Part shown: piece by piece, positions 52,148 to 61,370 of the stretch
Layout: each line of letters begins with the position of its first letter
How positions within the stretch are numbered: position 1 is the first letter of the stretch
NCBI RefSeq assembly: GCF_002746455.1
Contig: NZ_NWUW01000014.1
Span: forward strand, 1-64,000
Origin: Bacillus fungorum
GTDB taxonomy: Bacteria > Bacillota > Bacilli > Bacillales > Bacillaceae_G
Reading direction: 5' to 3'
DNA length: 64,000 nt
Notes under the pieces: model-generated
The model's database searches: none
What the model was told of the DNA's origin: nothing
The model's input: the letters and a program-made list of their open reading frames with translations, nothing else
Program-made: the position numbers and the translations under genes

Positions 52148-53317
52148 TTAATGATTCTTTAACATCACTAACAGTTTCTCTTGGCTATACATCCATACTG
52201 TAATGATTAAACAAGCAAGTGCGACTTCTGATAATGCCATAAATCCAATTGCATAATGACCTGTTAGTTGGAATAGTAATGTTAAAATTAGCGGCGGGAA
52301 GAACCCTCCTAGTCCGCCTAAAGCTGAAACGAGTCCATTTACAATACCAGCTTGTTCAGAGAAGTACATTGGAACAAGTTTAAAGATTGTACCATTTCCA
52401 ATACCTGCACAAAATGCGACTAGTAGGCAACCAAATGTATATACGTTCATACTAGGCATAAATGATAAAATAATACCTGAAAGTGTTAAACCGATAAATA
52501 CGAAGATTAATATTTTAAATGGATTAAACTTATCACCTAGCCACCCACCAATCGGGCGCATAATTGTTGCTAATACGATGAATCCGGCTGTCCGCATACC
52601 TGCATCTACTTTCTCTAATCCGAAGTGAGATACTAAAAAGTTTGGTAAGTATACTGTAAACGCGACAAATGATCCAAAAGTTAAAAAGTAAAAGATACAT
52701 AAAAACCAAAGTTTTTCATTTTTATATACACCTTTTATTTGTTCCATTAATGGTGTATTCACCTTTTTCTCTTTACGATCACCTAATAAAAAGTTCATAA
52801 GTGCAAACGCTGCAAGTAAAACTAAATAACATTGTACTGTCGTTCTCCAGCCAACTGAAGTTGCGATAACAGGCGCTAAAAACGAAGTAATTGCTGTTCC
52901 GGCGTTACCGACACCGTAAATACCATTTACAAAACCGTGACTCTCTTTTGGAAAGTATTTCGGTAAAGAAGTTACTCCTACAGAGAATACAGCACCACCG
53001 ATTCCTACAAATAATCCACCAATAATTAAATCCATCATAGAATTGGCAACACTAATATAAAAAACAGGAAATAATAATAGAATAAAACTAATAAAGAATA
53101 ATTTTCTTGCTCCGAAACGATTTGTCCAATAACCAATTGGAATACGAAGAACAGAACCTAAAATAACGGGTACTGCTGTTACCATAGAAATTTGTCCCGC
53201 AGTTAATGGGATATCCGCTTTAATATAGGGCATTAATGATGATAAAATAACCCACACCATAAAACCGATAACTAGATTGGAAGTTTGTAAACTTAATTGA
53301 AAATTAGGACTTTTCAT
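52148..53317 (-). CDS. narK: Nitrate/nitrite transporter NarK (MFS)
   Basis: The 389-residue, 12-segment major facilitator has the nitrate signature GIYGVGNAGTAITSF and the C-terminal GLVSALGGLGGFFPPLIL. It moves nitrate in and nitrite out for the narGHJI enzyme. GGAGGG precedes ATG 53317. It follows moaD by about 80 bp containing a hairpin without a T run, so it may share the moa transcript. Confidence 0.92.
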   Translation of the reverse strand: MKSPNFQLSLQTSNLVIGFMVWVILSSLMPYIKADIPLTAGQISMVTAVPVILGSVLRIPIGYWTNRFGARKLFFISFILLLFPVFYISVANSMMDLIIGGLFVGIGGAVFSVGVTSLPKYFPKESHGFVNGIYGVGNAGTAITSFLAPVIATSVGWRTTVQCYLVLLAAFALMNFLLGDRKEKKVNTPLMEQIKGVYKNEKLWFLCIFYFLTFGSFVAFTVYLPNFLVSHFGLEKVDAGMRTAGFIVLATIMRPIGGWLGDKFNPFKILIFVFIGLTLSGIILSFMPSMNVYTFGCLLVAFCAGIGNGTIFKLVPMYFSEQAGIVNGLVSALGGLGGFFPPLILTLLFQLTGHYAIGFMALSEVALACLIITVWMYSQEKLLVMLKNH

Positions 53318-53358
53318 CCCGTTCCCTCCTATGTATGCATAGTTATATTCATTCTCTC

Positions 53359-53390
53359 CAGCCTAATCACGTCCTTACATGATTAGGCTG
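53359..53390 (-). other. 11-bp-arm hairpin between moaD and narK
   Basis: CAGCCTAATCA pairs perfectly with TGATTAGGCTG around a 10-base loop. No T run follows on the minus strand, so it looks like an RNA-processing or stability element rather than a terminator. Confidence 0.5.
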
Positions 53391-53397
53391 AAAAGAA

Positions 53398-53631
53398 TCA
53401 ACCACCACTTACTGGCGGAATCATCGCTACGATATCGCCAGTTCGAATGATGTCATCCTCGTTTGCATACTCTTCATTTATGGCGACCATAATCTCGTTT
53501 GAAATTGCTACGTTGTAGTTCTTAGTCAGTACTTCCTTTAATTCCGCAACCGTAATATTTTCACAATCTATGCGCAAAGCTGGCTTACTTACTTCTTCTT
53601 GTAAATGTGCAAATAATAGTACTTCAATCAT
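53398..53631 (-). CDS. moaD: Molybdopterin synthase small subunit
   Basis: The 77-residue ubiquitin-fold sulfur carrier ends in the GG (VSGG) tail that MoeB adenylates. It pairs with MoaE. Its ATG overlaps the moaE stop (ATGA). Confidence 0.93.
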   Translation of the reverse strand: MIEVLLFAHLQEEVSKPALRIDCENITVAELKEVLTKNYNVAISNEIMVAINEEYANEDDIIRTGDIVAMIPPVSGG

Positions 53632-54098
53632 GTTCTCATCTCCTTACTAGGCTCGCCATTTACATATGCTATTTTCTCTAACTGATCACCTATCCATGAC
53701 TCACCATCTTCCCAAAACTCTTTCTTCCAAATTGGCACCATTTGCTTTATACGCTCCATAATATATTCATTTGCCTCATAGGCCGCTTTCCGATGTGGTG
53801 TAGAAACAGCGACAACAACAGCAAGATCCGAAATTTGTAATGTACCAATGCGATGTGTAATTGCCACATATGTCCCAGGCCATTTCTCCCTTACTTCGGT
53901 ACCAATTCTCTCAAGCTGTTTCTCCGCCATTGTCTTATAAGCTACATACTCTAAATAAAGTGTACGTCGACCTTTCGTAAATTCTCTGACAGTACCAATA
54001 AACGTAGTAACCGCACCACACTCACGCCGAATTACTTTGTTTGTAACTTCTTCAATTGAAATAGCTGTATCAATTACTTCATAATACGTATGTGTCAT
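53628..54098 (-). CDS. moaE: Molybdopterin synthase catalytic subunit
   Basis: The 156-residue MoaE protein (GAVTTFIGTVREFTKGRRTL, LEYVAYKTMAEKQLERI, VAVSTPHRKAAYEANEYIME, VPIWKKEFW with catalytic Lys) inserts dithiolene sulfur into cPMP together with MoaD. The MoaD gene overlaps its stop codon. Confidence 0.94.
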   Translation of the reverse strand: MTHTYYEVIDTAISIEEVTNKVIRRECGAVTTFIGTVREFTKGRRTLYLEYVAYKTMAEKQLERIGTEVREKWPGTYVAITHRIGTLQISDLAVVVAVSTPHRKAAYEANEYIMERIKQMVPIWKKEFWEDGESWIGDQLEKIAYVNGEPSKEMRT

Positions 54099-54141
54099 TT
54101 TGCACCTCTTATCTTTGTATAAGTTAGCAATCTATTTTCTA

Positions 54142-55431
54142 TTATTTATATGATCGAAGCGGTTCATCCCACGGCCACTCACTTCCAGCGTTTGATTCTA
54201 ATAACAGTACCGAAACAGTTATTCCTGCTTCAAACCCTCTCGTTCCTCCTGGTAAAATGATAAATGCATTCGCTTCTGCAAGTGAAGAAATTGCGCTAGA
54301 TTTATCTAAACCAACTGGTGTAACTTGTAATTGGCCATCTGCAATTTCTACTCTCCCTCTTACAAATCGAGTAAACGGATTTGCTTTCGGAAAGTCTTTC
54401 TGTAAAATTGCTTCTGCACGATAAATATGTGGATCTTTCCTATGCAAGAATGTTCCAATGACTGGTCGAACATATAATTCACATCCGACATAACAAGCTG
54501 AAGGATTACCAGATAGACCAAATAATAGTTTTCCCTCTAACTCAGCTACAGTCGTCACACTTCCTGGTCGCATCGCTATTTTGTTAAAAAGTACTTTAGC
54601 TTGTAATCTCTCATAAATGGCAGGTAAATAGTCATAATCTCCTACCGAAACGCCACCAGTTGTAATTAATATATCAACTTCTTTTATCGCTTTTTTTACA
54701 GTGTTATAACACGTCTCAAAATCGTCAGCAAATTGTCCGTAATATTGTACAACTCCGCCCACTCGTTCAATTTGAGCAGCGATCATATAGGAGTTACTAT
54801 TTCGAATCTTCCCTTGCTTTAATTGTTCATGTACTTCAAGCAGTTCACTTCCTGTCGTTACAATTCCAATAATCGGCTGTTTTACAACATGTACCGTACT
54901 ATAATCAAACGTAGCAAGAAGCGTTGCTACTCCTGGATTAATAACAGTCCCTTTTTTCACAAGGATAGCATTTTGTTTTACATCTTCTCCTTTAAAAGAA
55001 ATGTTATCACCGGTAGCGAAACAGCGTTTTAGTTTCATATAAGTCTTTTCGTTTTCTTCAAATCCTTCCGTTAGCTCTAACATAACAACAGCATTACACC
55101 CCGCTGGAATTGCGGCTCCTGTCATAATACGGACAGCTTGAAATGCTTTCACTTCTTCTGTAAAAACAAATCCTGCTCCAATTTCGCCAATCACTTCAAA
55201 CTGAATGGGATTACTGCTACTTGCTTCTTTTGTATCCTCTGCTCGAATTGCAAACCCGTCGTACGGAGAGCGATCAAAATGCGGGACATCATGATCTGCA
55301 ATAACATCTTCTCCAAGAATTCTTCCGTAACTTTCTATAAGAGAAGCCTCTTCTGTTTCACCTTGATGAGCATATTCCATTACACGTGCAACTGCTTCTG
55401 CCACTGGAATTGGATTACGTTTTAATAACAT
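54142..55431 (-). CDS. moeA: Molybdopterin molybdenumtransferase MoeA
   Basis: The 429-residue protein has domain I with HFDRSPYDGFAIRA, then MTGAAIPAGCNAVVMLE, domain III GIVTTGSELLE and ITTGGVSVGDYDYLP, and the LFGLSGNPSACYVGCE motif. It inserts molybdenum into adenylylated molybdopterin. Start ATG 55431 has GAGGTG upstream. It lies between moeB (40 bp upstream) and moaE. Confidence 0.93.
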   Translation of the reverse strand: MLLKRNPIPVAEAVARVMEYAHQGETEEASLIESYGRILGEDVIADHDVPHFDRSPYDGFAIRAEDTKEASSSNPIQFEVIGEIGAGFVFTEEVKAFQAVRIMTGAAIPAGCNAVVMLELTEGFEENEKTYMKLKRCFATGDNISFKGEDVKQNAILVKKGTVINPGVATLLATFDYSTVHVVKQPIIGIVTTGSELLEVHEQLKQGKIRNSNSYMIAAQIERVGGVVQYYGQFADDFETCYNTVKKAIKEVDILITTGGVSVGDYDYLPAIYERLQAKVLFNKIAMRPGSVTTVAELEGKLLFGLSGNPSACYVGCELYVRPVIGTFLHRKDPHIYRAEAILQKDFPKANPFTRFVRGRVEIADGQLQVTPVGLDKSSAISSLAEANAFIILPGGTRGFEAGITVSVLLLESNAGSEWPWDEPLRSYK

Positions 55432-55471
55432 TCTTTCACCTCGTTTTTAGAAAGAGAAACTTATTTTCTAT

Positions 55472-56485
55472 TCACCCTATATATTTTGCGTATAATCGTT
55501 TTGCCACTTTCACATCATTTGCTCCATGAATAAATGCCCTACCGTCTGCAAATAAAACGAAACGATACTCATCAACTAAAAACGATAGTAAATACGGCGT
55601 TTTTTGGACATGTACACTTTTTTGTAATCGTTTTTGAACTTCCTCTAAATGAAGAACTCGTTTTATACCTGGGCGGATTTGAACTGTATCCCGTCCGCAT
55701 AGCACTTCCGCTTTCATCTGTGATTCAAATGTTAAACTTGGGTACGTACGTGCATTTCCGCAAGATGGACATGTACTTTTTTTCTGCCTATTTACTTTTA
55801 ATGAGAGATATTGATTGTTCCAAATATCAAATGATAACATTGTTCCTCGCAGCGTCTCAAAATCATCCACCAATATTTTCATCGCTTCTGTCATTTGGTG
55901 AGCAACAACCATTTGTACAGCTGGCTGAATAATTCCGGCTGTATCGCATGTTGCTCCGCCCATTGGATGATCCATTAGACAGCGAAAACATGGTGTTTTT
56001 CCCGGAAGAATTGTATACGTTAAACCGTAACTTCCAATGCATCCACCGTATATCCAAGGTATATTCTCTTTTTGTGAAATATCATTTATAAGTAGACGTG
56101 TATCGAAATTATCAGTCGCATCTAATATGAGATCCACTTCTTTCGTTAACTCTTCCATTTCTTGCATTGTGACATCCGTTACAACAGGTACAATTTCCAC
56201 TTCAGAATTAATGATTTTCAAATGCTCTGCCGCTGCAATTGCTTTTGGTTTACACTGCTGTGCATCTTCTTCTGTATATAACTGTTGCCGCTGTAAATTA
56301 CTCCATTCGACATAGTCACGATCGGCAATTGTCAATTTCCCAATTCCCATCCTAACGAGCGCTTCTGCATTCGCAGCTCCTAGTGCACCCGCACCAATTA
56401 AGAGCACATGTTTCTTTCTTATTTTCCTTTGTCCCATTTCACCAATTCTAGAAAACAACACTTGCCTTGAATATCGCTCTTGCAT
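55472..56485 (-). CDS. moeB: Molybdopterin-synthase adenylyltransferase MoeB/ThiF family
   Basis: The 337-residue E1-like enzyme has the ATP site LLIGAGALGAANAEALVRMG, DRDYVEWSNLQRQQLY, DATDNFDTR and two CxxC zinc motifs (CFRCLMD; CPSCGNA). It adenylates the MoaD C-terminus. AAAGGAGG precedes ATG 56485; an upstream GTG at 56503 overlaps the end of moaA and is less likely. Confidence 0.92.
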   Translation of the reverse strand: MQERYSRQVLFSRIGEMGQRKIRKKHVLLIGAGALGAANAEALVRMGIGKLTIADRDYVEWSNLQRQQLYTEEDAQQCKPKAIAAAEHLKIINSEVEIVPVVTDVTMQEMEELTKEVDLILDATDNFDTRLLINDISQKENIPWIYGGCIGSYGLTYTILPGKTPCFRCLMDHPMGGATCDTAGIIQPAVQMVVAHQMTEAMKILVDDFETLRGTMLSFDIWNNQYLSLKVNRQKKSTCPSCGNARTYPSLTFESQMKAEVLCGRDTVQIRPGIKRVLHLEEVQKRLQKSVHVQKTPYLLSFLVDEYRFVLFADGRAFIHGANDVKVAKRLYAKYIG

Positions 56486-56502
56486 AAGGAATCCTCCTTT
56501 CA

Positions 56503-57516
56503 CTATCCGCCAATGTACGACATTTCAACTTTTTGACGTTTATTTGTACTTTCCGCCGTTCTTTCATCTGAATATCGATCTGTTCTATATCGCCATGTAT
56601 GTTGTAAAATTTTTAATAGTGAGGCGTCAGAAATATTTTCTCGAAGAAGCGATCGTAAATCCGTTCCTTTTTCTCCAAATAAGCACGTATAAAACTTGCC
56701 GTCTGCCGAAATACGAGCTCTCGTACAAAAAGAACAGAATGAATCAGAGACTGAAGTAATAAATCCAACTTCTGCATCTCTCCCTACATATCGATACAAT
56801 TTCGCAACTTCTCCAAAGTAACGAGGTTTAACGGGCTCAATCGGATACACACGATTAATTTTCTCTATTAATTGTTCCTTCGTAATAACTTGTTCAAAAT
56901 TCCATCCATTCGTACTGCCCACATCCATAAACTCAATGAAACGTAACTGTATTTCTTGTTCTTTAAAATAACGAGCCATAGGAAGAATTTGATTATCATT
57001 CATCCCTTTTTTAACGACCATATTTACCTTTACTTCTAATCCAGCAGCCTTCGCTGCTTCAATTCCTTTCAATACAGGTTTTGTACTTACATTTCTTCCA
57101 TTAATTTTTTGGAAGACATGATCCTCTATTGCATCTAAACTAATATTTACTCGCTTTAATCCTGCGTCTTTTAGCGCCTTAGCTTGTTTTGCTAAATGAA
57201 TTCCGTTTGTTGTGAGTCCAATGTCTTTTAAGCCTTCTATCTTTGCAAGCCTTGCAATTAATTTCGGCAAGTCTTTACGCAATAAAGGTTCACCGCCAGT
57301 AAGCCTAATTTTATTGACTCCCATACTTATAAATAATTTTGCTAATCTTTCTATTTCATCAAACGTTAATAAAAATTCTTCCTGTAAAAAAGCGTAATCA
57401 GATCCGAACACTTCAGCAGGCATACAATATGTGCACCTAAAATTACAACGATCAATAACTGAAATACGTAAATCTTGAAGTGGCCGTTCTAAAGAATCTT
57501 TCATGTTCTCGTGCAT
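56503..57516 (-). CDS. moaA: GTP 3',8-cyclase MoaA (radical SAM)
   Basis: The 337-residue enzyme has the radical SAM cluster CNFRCTYC (after IDRCNF), the [11 protein letters not shown] motif and a second C-terminal [4Fe-4S] set ([20 protein letters not shown]). It ends SYIGG, the GG tail required for activity. It catalyses the first step of molybdenum cofactor synthesis. AGAAGGG precedes ATG 57516. It heads the moa operon. Confidence 0.95.
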   Translation of the reverse strand: MHENMKDSLERPLQDLRISVIDRCNFRCTYCMPAEVFGSDYAFLQEEFLLTFDEIERLAKLFISMGVNKIRLTGGEPLLRKDLPKLIARLAKIEGLKDIGLTTNGIHLAKQAKALKDAGLKRVNISLDAIEDHVFQKINGRNVSTKPVLKGIEAAKAAGLEVKVNMVVKKGMNDNQILPMARYFKEQEIQLRFIEFMDVGSTNGWNFEQVITKEQLIEKINRVYPIEPVKPRYFGEVAKLYRYVGRDAEVGFITSVSDSFCSFCTRARISADGKFYTCLFGEKGTDLRSLLRENISDASLLKILQHTWRYRTDRYSDERTAESTNKRQKVEMSYIGG

Positions 57517-57575
57517 CTATATCCCTTCTTTTCTGCTGCAATCCTTAGTAAGCTTTCAATTTTTTATTTGCCTTC

Positions 57576-57649
57576 ATTATAAAAAAGAACCGACATATTC
57601 AATGTGACTTTTCTCACATTACTTTCCCCATTCAAAAATTCTTCACAAA
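57576..57649 (-). promoter_or_regulatory. moaA promoter with FNR and ResD-like sites
   Basis: On the minus strand, TATAAT (57581-57576) is the -10. TGTGACTTTTCTCACA (57603-57618) is a perfect FNR palindrome whose centre lies about 41.5 bp upstream of the inferred start. A TTTGTGAAG box (minus strand of 57641-57649) resembles a ResD site. Confidence 0.8.
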
Positions 57650-57794
57650 TCTGTTCGCATTTTGTTCACAACTTCAGCCCACACTCCTTACGGTCATTGA
57701 AATTTTATATTATTTTTGAAATAGCTCTTGCATTTTCAGCATATTTACACTCAAAATAGGAAATGTATTGCTTATAAGAAGAAAGGTGATTGCT

Positions 57795-58487
57795 GTGACA
57801 AACAGTATGACATTATCTCAAGATTTAAAGGAATTACTTGCATCTGTTGAATATAAAATGCAAATAAAAAAGGGAAGTTTTATTTTTCAAGAAGGTATGG
57901 AAGCGACAGAACTCTATATCGTCCACTCAGGAAAAGTACAAATTAGTAAACTAAGTGCTGATGGGCAAGAATTGACACTCCGTATTTGTTCGGAATATGA
58001 CATTATTGGAGAATTAACATTGTTCACGGACAATGCGAAGTATTTATTAAATTCGAAATGCCTTGAAGATGTGGAAGTTGGCGTTATAAAGCGTGAAGCG
58101 TTAGAAAAAGCATTACTCCAAAAACCAGCTCTTGTATTTGAATTTATGAAATGGATTAGTGAACATTTAAGAAGAATGCAAACGAAGTTCCGAGATTTAG
58201 TATTACACGGCAAAAAAGGTGCCCTGTATTCTACTCTCATACGAATGACAAATAGTTACGGTGTTTTAAAGGAAAATGGTATTCTCATCGATTTACCATT
58301 AACGAATCAAGAACTTGCTAATTTCTGTGCAACTTCACGTGAAAGTGTAAATCGAATGTTAAATGAATTAAAAAAGCAAGGTACAATTTCTATTCATAAA
58401 GGAAAGATTACCATTCACAATTTACAATTTTTAAAATGTGAAATTGCTTGTGAAGATTGCTCTGCTTCTGTTTGCAGCATTGATTAG
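57795..58487 (+). CDS. fnr: FNR-type oxygen-sensing regulator (Crp/Fnr family)
   Basis: The 230-residue regulator has a cNMP-binding-like domain (FIFQEGMEATELYIVHSGKV), a dimerisation helix (FEFMKWISEHLRRMQTKFRD) and a helix-turn-helix (LTNQELANFCATSRESVNRM). The C-terminal Cys cluster CEIACEDCSASVC matches the Bacillus-type FNR, which coordinates [4Fe-4S] with three Cys and one Asp. It activates nar, nir and fnr genes without oxygen. AGGTG precedes GTG 57795; ATG 57807 is an alternative. Confidence 0.92.
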   Translation: MTNSMTLSQDLKELLASVEYKMQIKKGSFIFQEGMEATELYIVHSGKVQISKLSADGQELTLRICSEYDIIGELTLFTDNAKYLLNSKCLEDVEVGVIKREALEKALLQKPALVFEFMKWISEHLRRMQTKFRDLVLHGKKGALYSTLIRMTNSYGVLKENGILIDLPLTNQELANFCATSRESVNRMLNELKKQGTISIHKGKITIHNLQFLKCEIACEDCSASVCSID

Positions 58488-58515
58488 CATCTTATTTAGA
58501 TGCTAATCTTTTTTC
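58483..58515 (+). terminator. Intrinsic terminator of fnr
   Basis: GATTAGCATC pairs with GATGCTAATC; the fnr stop codon lies in the upstream arm and TTTTTT follows. Confidence 0.85.
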
Positions 58516-58569
58516 ATATTACGCTCCTTTTTAATTTTAACGTACACGATTATCTCCCCTATATTAAGA

Positions 58570-58605
58570 AAAACGAGGCCTTCCATATTAGGCCTCGTTT
58601 CGTTT
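58570..58605. terminator. Intrinsic terminator of narI
   Basis: AAAACGAGGCC pairs with GGCCTCGTTT, ending narGHJI on the minus strand. Confidence 0.8.
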
Positions 58606-58637
58606 TAGCTGCTAGCTCCTATTCGTTTACAGCAGTA

Positions 58638-59327
58638 TTATTTTTTCAATTCATTTGGAATACGTCTTCTGTAAATCACATAACTACGGCTTATATATTT
58701 AATTGGGGCACTAAATACATGTACCAGTCTAGTAAATGGCCATACGGCGAATAGACCCATACCTGCAATAATATGAATTTTAAACCATACTGGTACTTCC
58801 GTCATATACTCAATTTTCGGTTGGAAAATGAAGAGGCTTCGGAACCAAGGACCGATCGTTGTACGATAATCAAATCCTTTTGAATCGATATTTAAAAATG
58901 TTGAAGAAAGTCCTGCTAGCATGACGATAAGTAATAAAATAAGCGCAATATAATCTCCCTTTGTGCTCGTTGCAATGATACGTTTTACTGTTACGCGGCG
59001 GTACGTTAATATAATTAAACCGATGATAGAAGCAATACCTGCCGGAAGTCCTAAACTAATTGCTACTACATGATACATATGCTCAGAAATACCTATTGAG
59101 CGGTATACAGCCTCTGGAATTAGTATCCCCATAACATGGCCGCCAATTACGAACATGATCCCAAAGTGGAATAATAGACTTCCGATTCGAAGCATTTTCT
59201 TTTCTAATAGTTCACTAGATTTTGATGTCCATCCAAATTGATCATAGTTGTATCTGAAAATATGTCCACCGATAAAGATTGCAAAAATAATATAGGGAAA
59301 CAATACCCAAAGAAATTGATCCATCAT
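58638..59327 (-). CDS. narI: Respiratory nitrate reductase gamma subunit (cytochrome b)
   Basis: The 229-residue protein has five transmembrane segments with His residues for two b haems (FHFGIMFVIGGHVMGILIP; the C-terminal FKIHIIAGMGLFAVWPFTRLVH). It anchors NarGH and passes quinol electrons. AAGGAG is upstream of ATG 59327. It begins 17 bp after the narJ stop. Confidence 0.93.
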   Translation of the reverse strand: MMDQFLWVLFPYIIFAIFIGGHIFRYNYDQFGWTSKSSELLEKKMLRIGSLLFHFGIMFVIGGHVMGILIPEAVYRSIGISEHMYHVVAISLGLPAGIASIIGLIILTYRRVTVKRIIATSTKGDYIALILLLIVMLAGLSSTFLNIDSKGFDYRTTIGPWFRSLFIFQPKIEYMTEVPVWFKIHIIAGMGLFAVWPFTRLVHVFSAPIKYISRSYVIYRRRIPNELKK

Positions 59328-59344
59328 TTTGACAACTCTCCTTT

Positions 59345-59875
59345 CTAATTTGTCTGTACACCCCATGTATCGATAGCGAATAGAACAGCCGCAAAAATTG
59401 GTTCATACATACTGTCTGCTTCTTTTAACTGAACATGCAATGCTTGTATATTCTCCTTATATTTACTCATAATCGGCTTACTATCTTGTTCATCTGCATT
59501 TGCAAAAAACTCGAGTAATAGCGGTAAATAATCAGGCAATTCTTTATCTGTTACTTCAAAACCAGATTTTTTATAATGCTGTTTTAATTCTAGTAATTCA
59601 ATACCTCTTTCTCTTTGTTCACCGGTGTTCATATAAGTAAGATACATATTTGTTTTCTTACCAAAATCGAATGTATATACGTAACTATCAATGAGTTGTT
59701 CATTCGTTTTATCTAGCGCTTGTTTTACAAATGCTGTAAGTGATGCTTTAACGTCTTCCTGTTCAATTACTGCAATCTCTTCTTGCAATTCAGTTACATC
59801 TTCTCTCCACCCTAATTCCGGGTAGGAGAGAAGGAATGAAGAACATGAAAAAGCAGTTTGTAAACTTTGTTTCAT
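59345..59875 (-). CDS. narJ: Nitrate reductase assembly chaperone NarJ
   Basis: The 176-residue NarJ/TorD-type chaperone (FLLSYPELGWREDVTELQEE, YVYTFDFGKKTNMYLTYMN, ELPDYLPLLLEFF) helps insert cofactors into NarG. It begins 19 bp after the narH stop. Confidence 0.9.
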   Translation of the reverse strand: MKQSLQTAFSCSSFLLSYPELGWREDVTELQEEIAVIEQEDVKASLTAFVKQALDKTNEQLIDSYVYTFDFGKKTNMYLTYMNTGEQRERGIELLELKQHYKKSGFEVTDKELPDYLPLLLEFFANADEQDSKPIMSKYKENIQALHVQLKEADSMYEPIFAAVLFAIDTWGVQTN

Positions 59876-59894
59876 ATTTTTCTGCCCCCTTTAT

Positions 59895-61370
59895 TTAAGA
59901 AATTGTCATACAAGAACCTGGGCCACCTGCGAATGATAAACCACAGCTTCCTTGTTCACTATATAAATCTGCAACTTGTTCACGGTGAGACGTCGGGATA
60001 ACGAAGCGATCTTTATATTTTGCGATAGCAAGAAGACGATACATATCTTCTACATCCTGTTTCGTTAAACCAAGTTCTTTTAATACCGCTTCATTTGGTT
60101 CTTTATTAATTTGCAATGCTCTCATATGCGTTCGCATAACAGCCATTTTTTTCAATGTAAGACGAATATGTGATTCATCTCCTGCAGTGAGTAAATTCGC
60201 TAAATATTGAATTGGAATACGCATATTATTGATAGCAGGGAAAATCTCTTCTGCTTGCCAGTTACTACCTTTCCCCTCCACCATGTTCATTATTGGGCTA
60301 AGCGGCGGGATATACCAAACCATCGGCATCGTACGGTACTCTGGGTGAAGAGGTAGAGCAATTTTCCAATCGATAATCATTTTATAGATTGGTGACTCTT
60401 GTGCCGCTTTAATCCATTCTTCAGGAATGCCTTGTTTTTTCGCTTCGGCTGCTACTTCTGGATCATTTGGATCTAGGAAAACAGTAAGCTGAGATTCATA
60501 TAAATCTTTTTCGTCTTCAACAGAAGCCGCTTCTTTTACTTTATCAGCGTCATATAGCATTACTCCAATATACCTGATACGTCCGACACATGTTTCCGAA
60601 CAAATTGTTGGCATACCAGCTTCAATACGTGGGAAACACATTGTACACTTTTCTGCTTTATTCGTTTGCCAGTTAAAGTACACTTTTTTATATGGACAAG
60701 ATGATACGCAAAATCTCCATGCACGACATGCGTTTTGATCTACAAGAACAATCCCATCTTCTTCACGTTTATACATCGCACCAGATGGACAAGATGATAC
60801 ACAAGATGGATTCATACAATGTTCGCATATGCGTGGTAAATACATCATAAAGACATTTTCAAAATCTGTTTTAATTTCTTCTTCCATTTTCTTTACGTTC
60901 GGATCTTGTAATCCCGTTATATGTCCTCCTGCTAAATCATCTTCCCAGTTCGGGCCCCATTCAATTTTATCGATAAATTCACCTGTAATTGCTGATTTCG
61001 GACGAGCAACTGGCTGATGCTTACGCTGCGGACTATTTGTTAACGTTTCATAATCATAGTTCCAAGGTTCAAAGTAATCATCGATTGTTGGTTGATCTGG
61101 ATTGTGGAAAATATTCATAAGGCGTTTCATTTTCGAACCTGATTTCAGCTGAATTTCACCATTTTTCAATTCCCAGCCGCCTTTATATTTCTCCTGATCT
61201 TCCCATTGCTTCGGATAACCAATACCAGGTTTCGTTTCTACGTTATTGAAATACATATATTCAGCACCTGGACGATTCGTCCAGGTGTTTTTGCACGTTA
61301 CACTACAAGTATGGCAGCCGATGCATTTATCTAGGTTCATTACCATTCCGACTTGTGCTTTAATCTTCAA
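59895..61370 (-). CDS. narH: Respiratory nitrate reductase beta subunit (Fe-S)
   Basis: The 491-residue subunit has four Cys clusters for Fe-S centres (CIGCHTCSVTCKNTW; CEHCMNPSCVSSCP; CRAWRFCVSSCPYKK with W in place of Cys at the [3Fe-4S] site, as usual; CTMCFPRIEAGMP). It conducts electrons between NarI and NarG. Its TTG start 61370 is preceded by GGAGG with 9-base spacing and overlaps the end of narG by 11 bases. Confidence 0.94.
   Translation of the reverse strand: MKIKAQVGMVMNLDKCIGCHTCSVTCKNTWTNRPGAEYMYFNNVETKPGIGYPKQWEDQEKYKGGWELKNGEIQLKSGSKMKRLMNIFHNPDQPTIDDYFEPWNYDYETLTNSPQRKHQPVARPKSAITGEFIDKIEWGPNWEDDLAGGHITGLQDPNVKKMEEEIKTDFENVFMMYLPRICEHCMNPSCVSSCPSGAMYKREEDGIVLVDQNACRAWRFCVSSCPYKKVYFNWQTNKAEKCTMCFPRIEAGMPTICSETCVGRIRYIGVMLYDADKVKEAASVEDEKDLYESQLTVFLDPNDPEVAAEAKKQGIPEEWIKAAQESPIYKMIIDWKIALPLHPEYRTMPMVWYIPPLSPIMNMVEGKGSNWQAEEIFPAINNMRIPIQYLANLLTAGDESHIRLTLKKMAVMRTHMRALQINKEPNEAVLKELGLTKQDVEDMYRLLAIAKYKDRFVIPTSHREQVADLYSEQGSCGLSFAGGPGSCMTIS

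Noticed and set aside
53359-53390. Transcription terminator between moaD and narK
   Set aside because: The hairpin has no T run on the transcribed minus strand.
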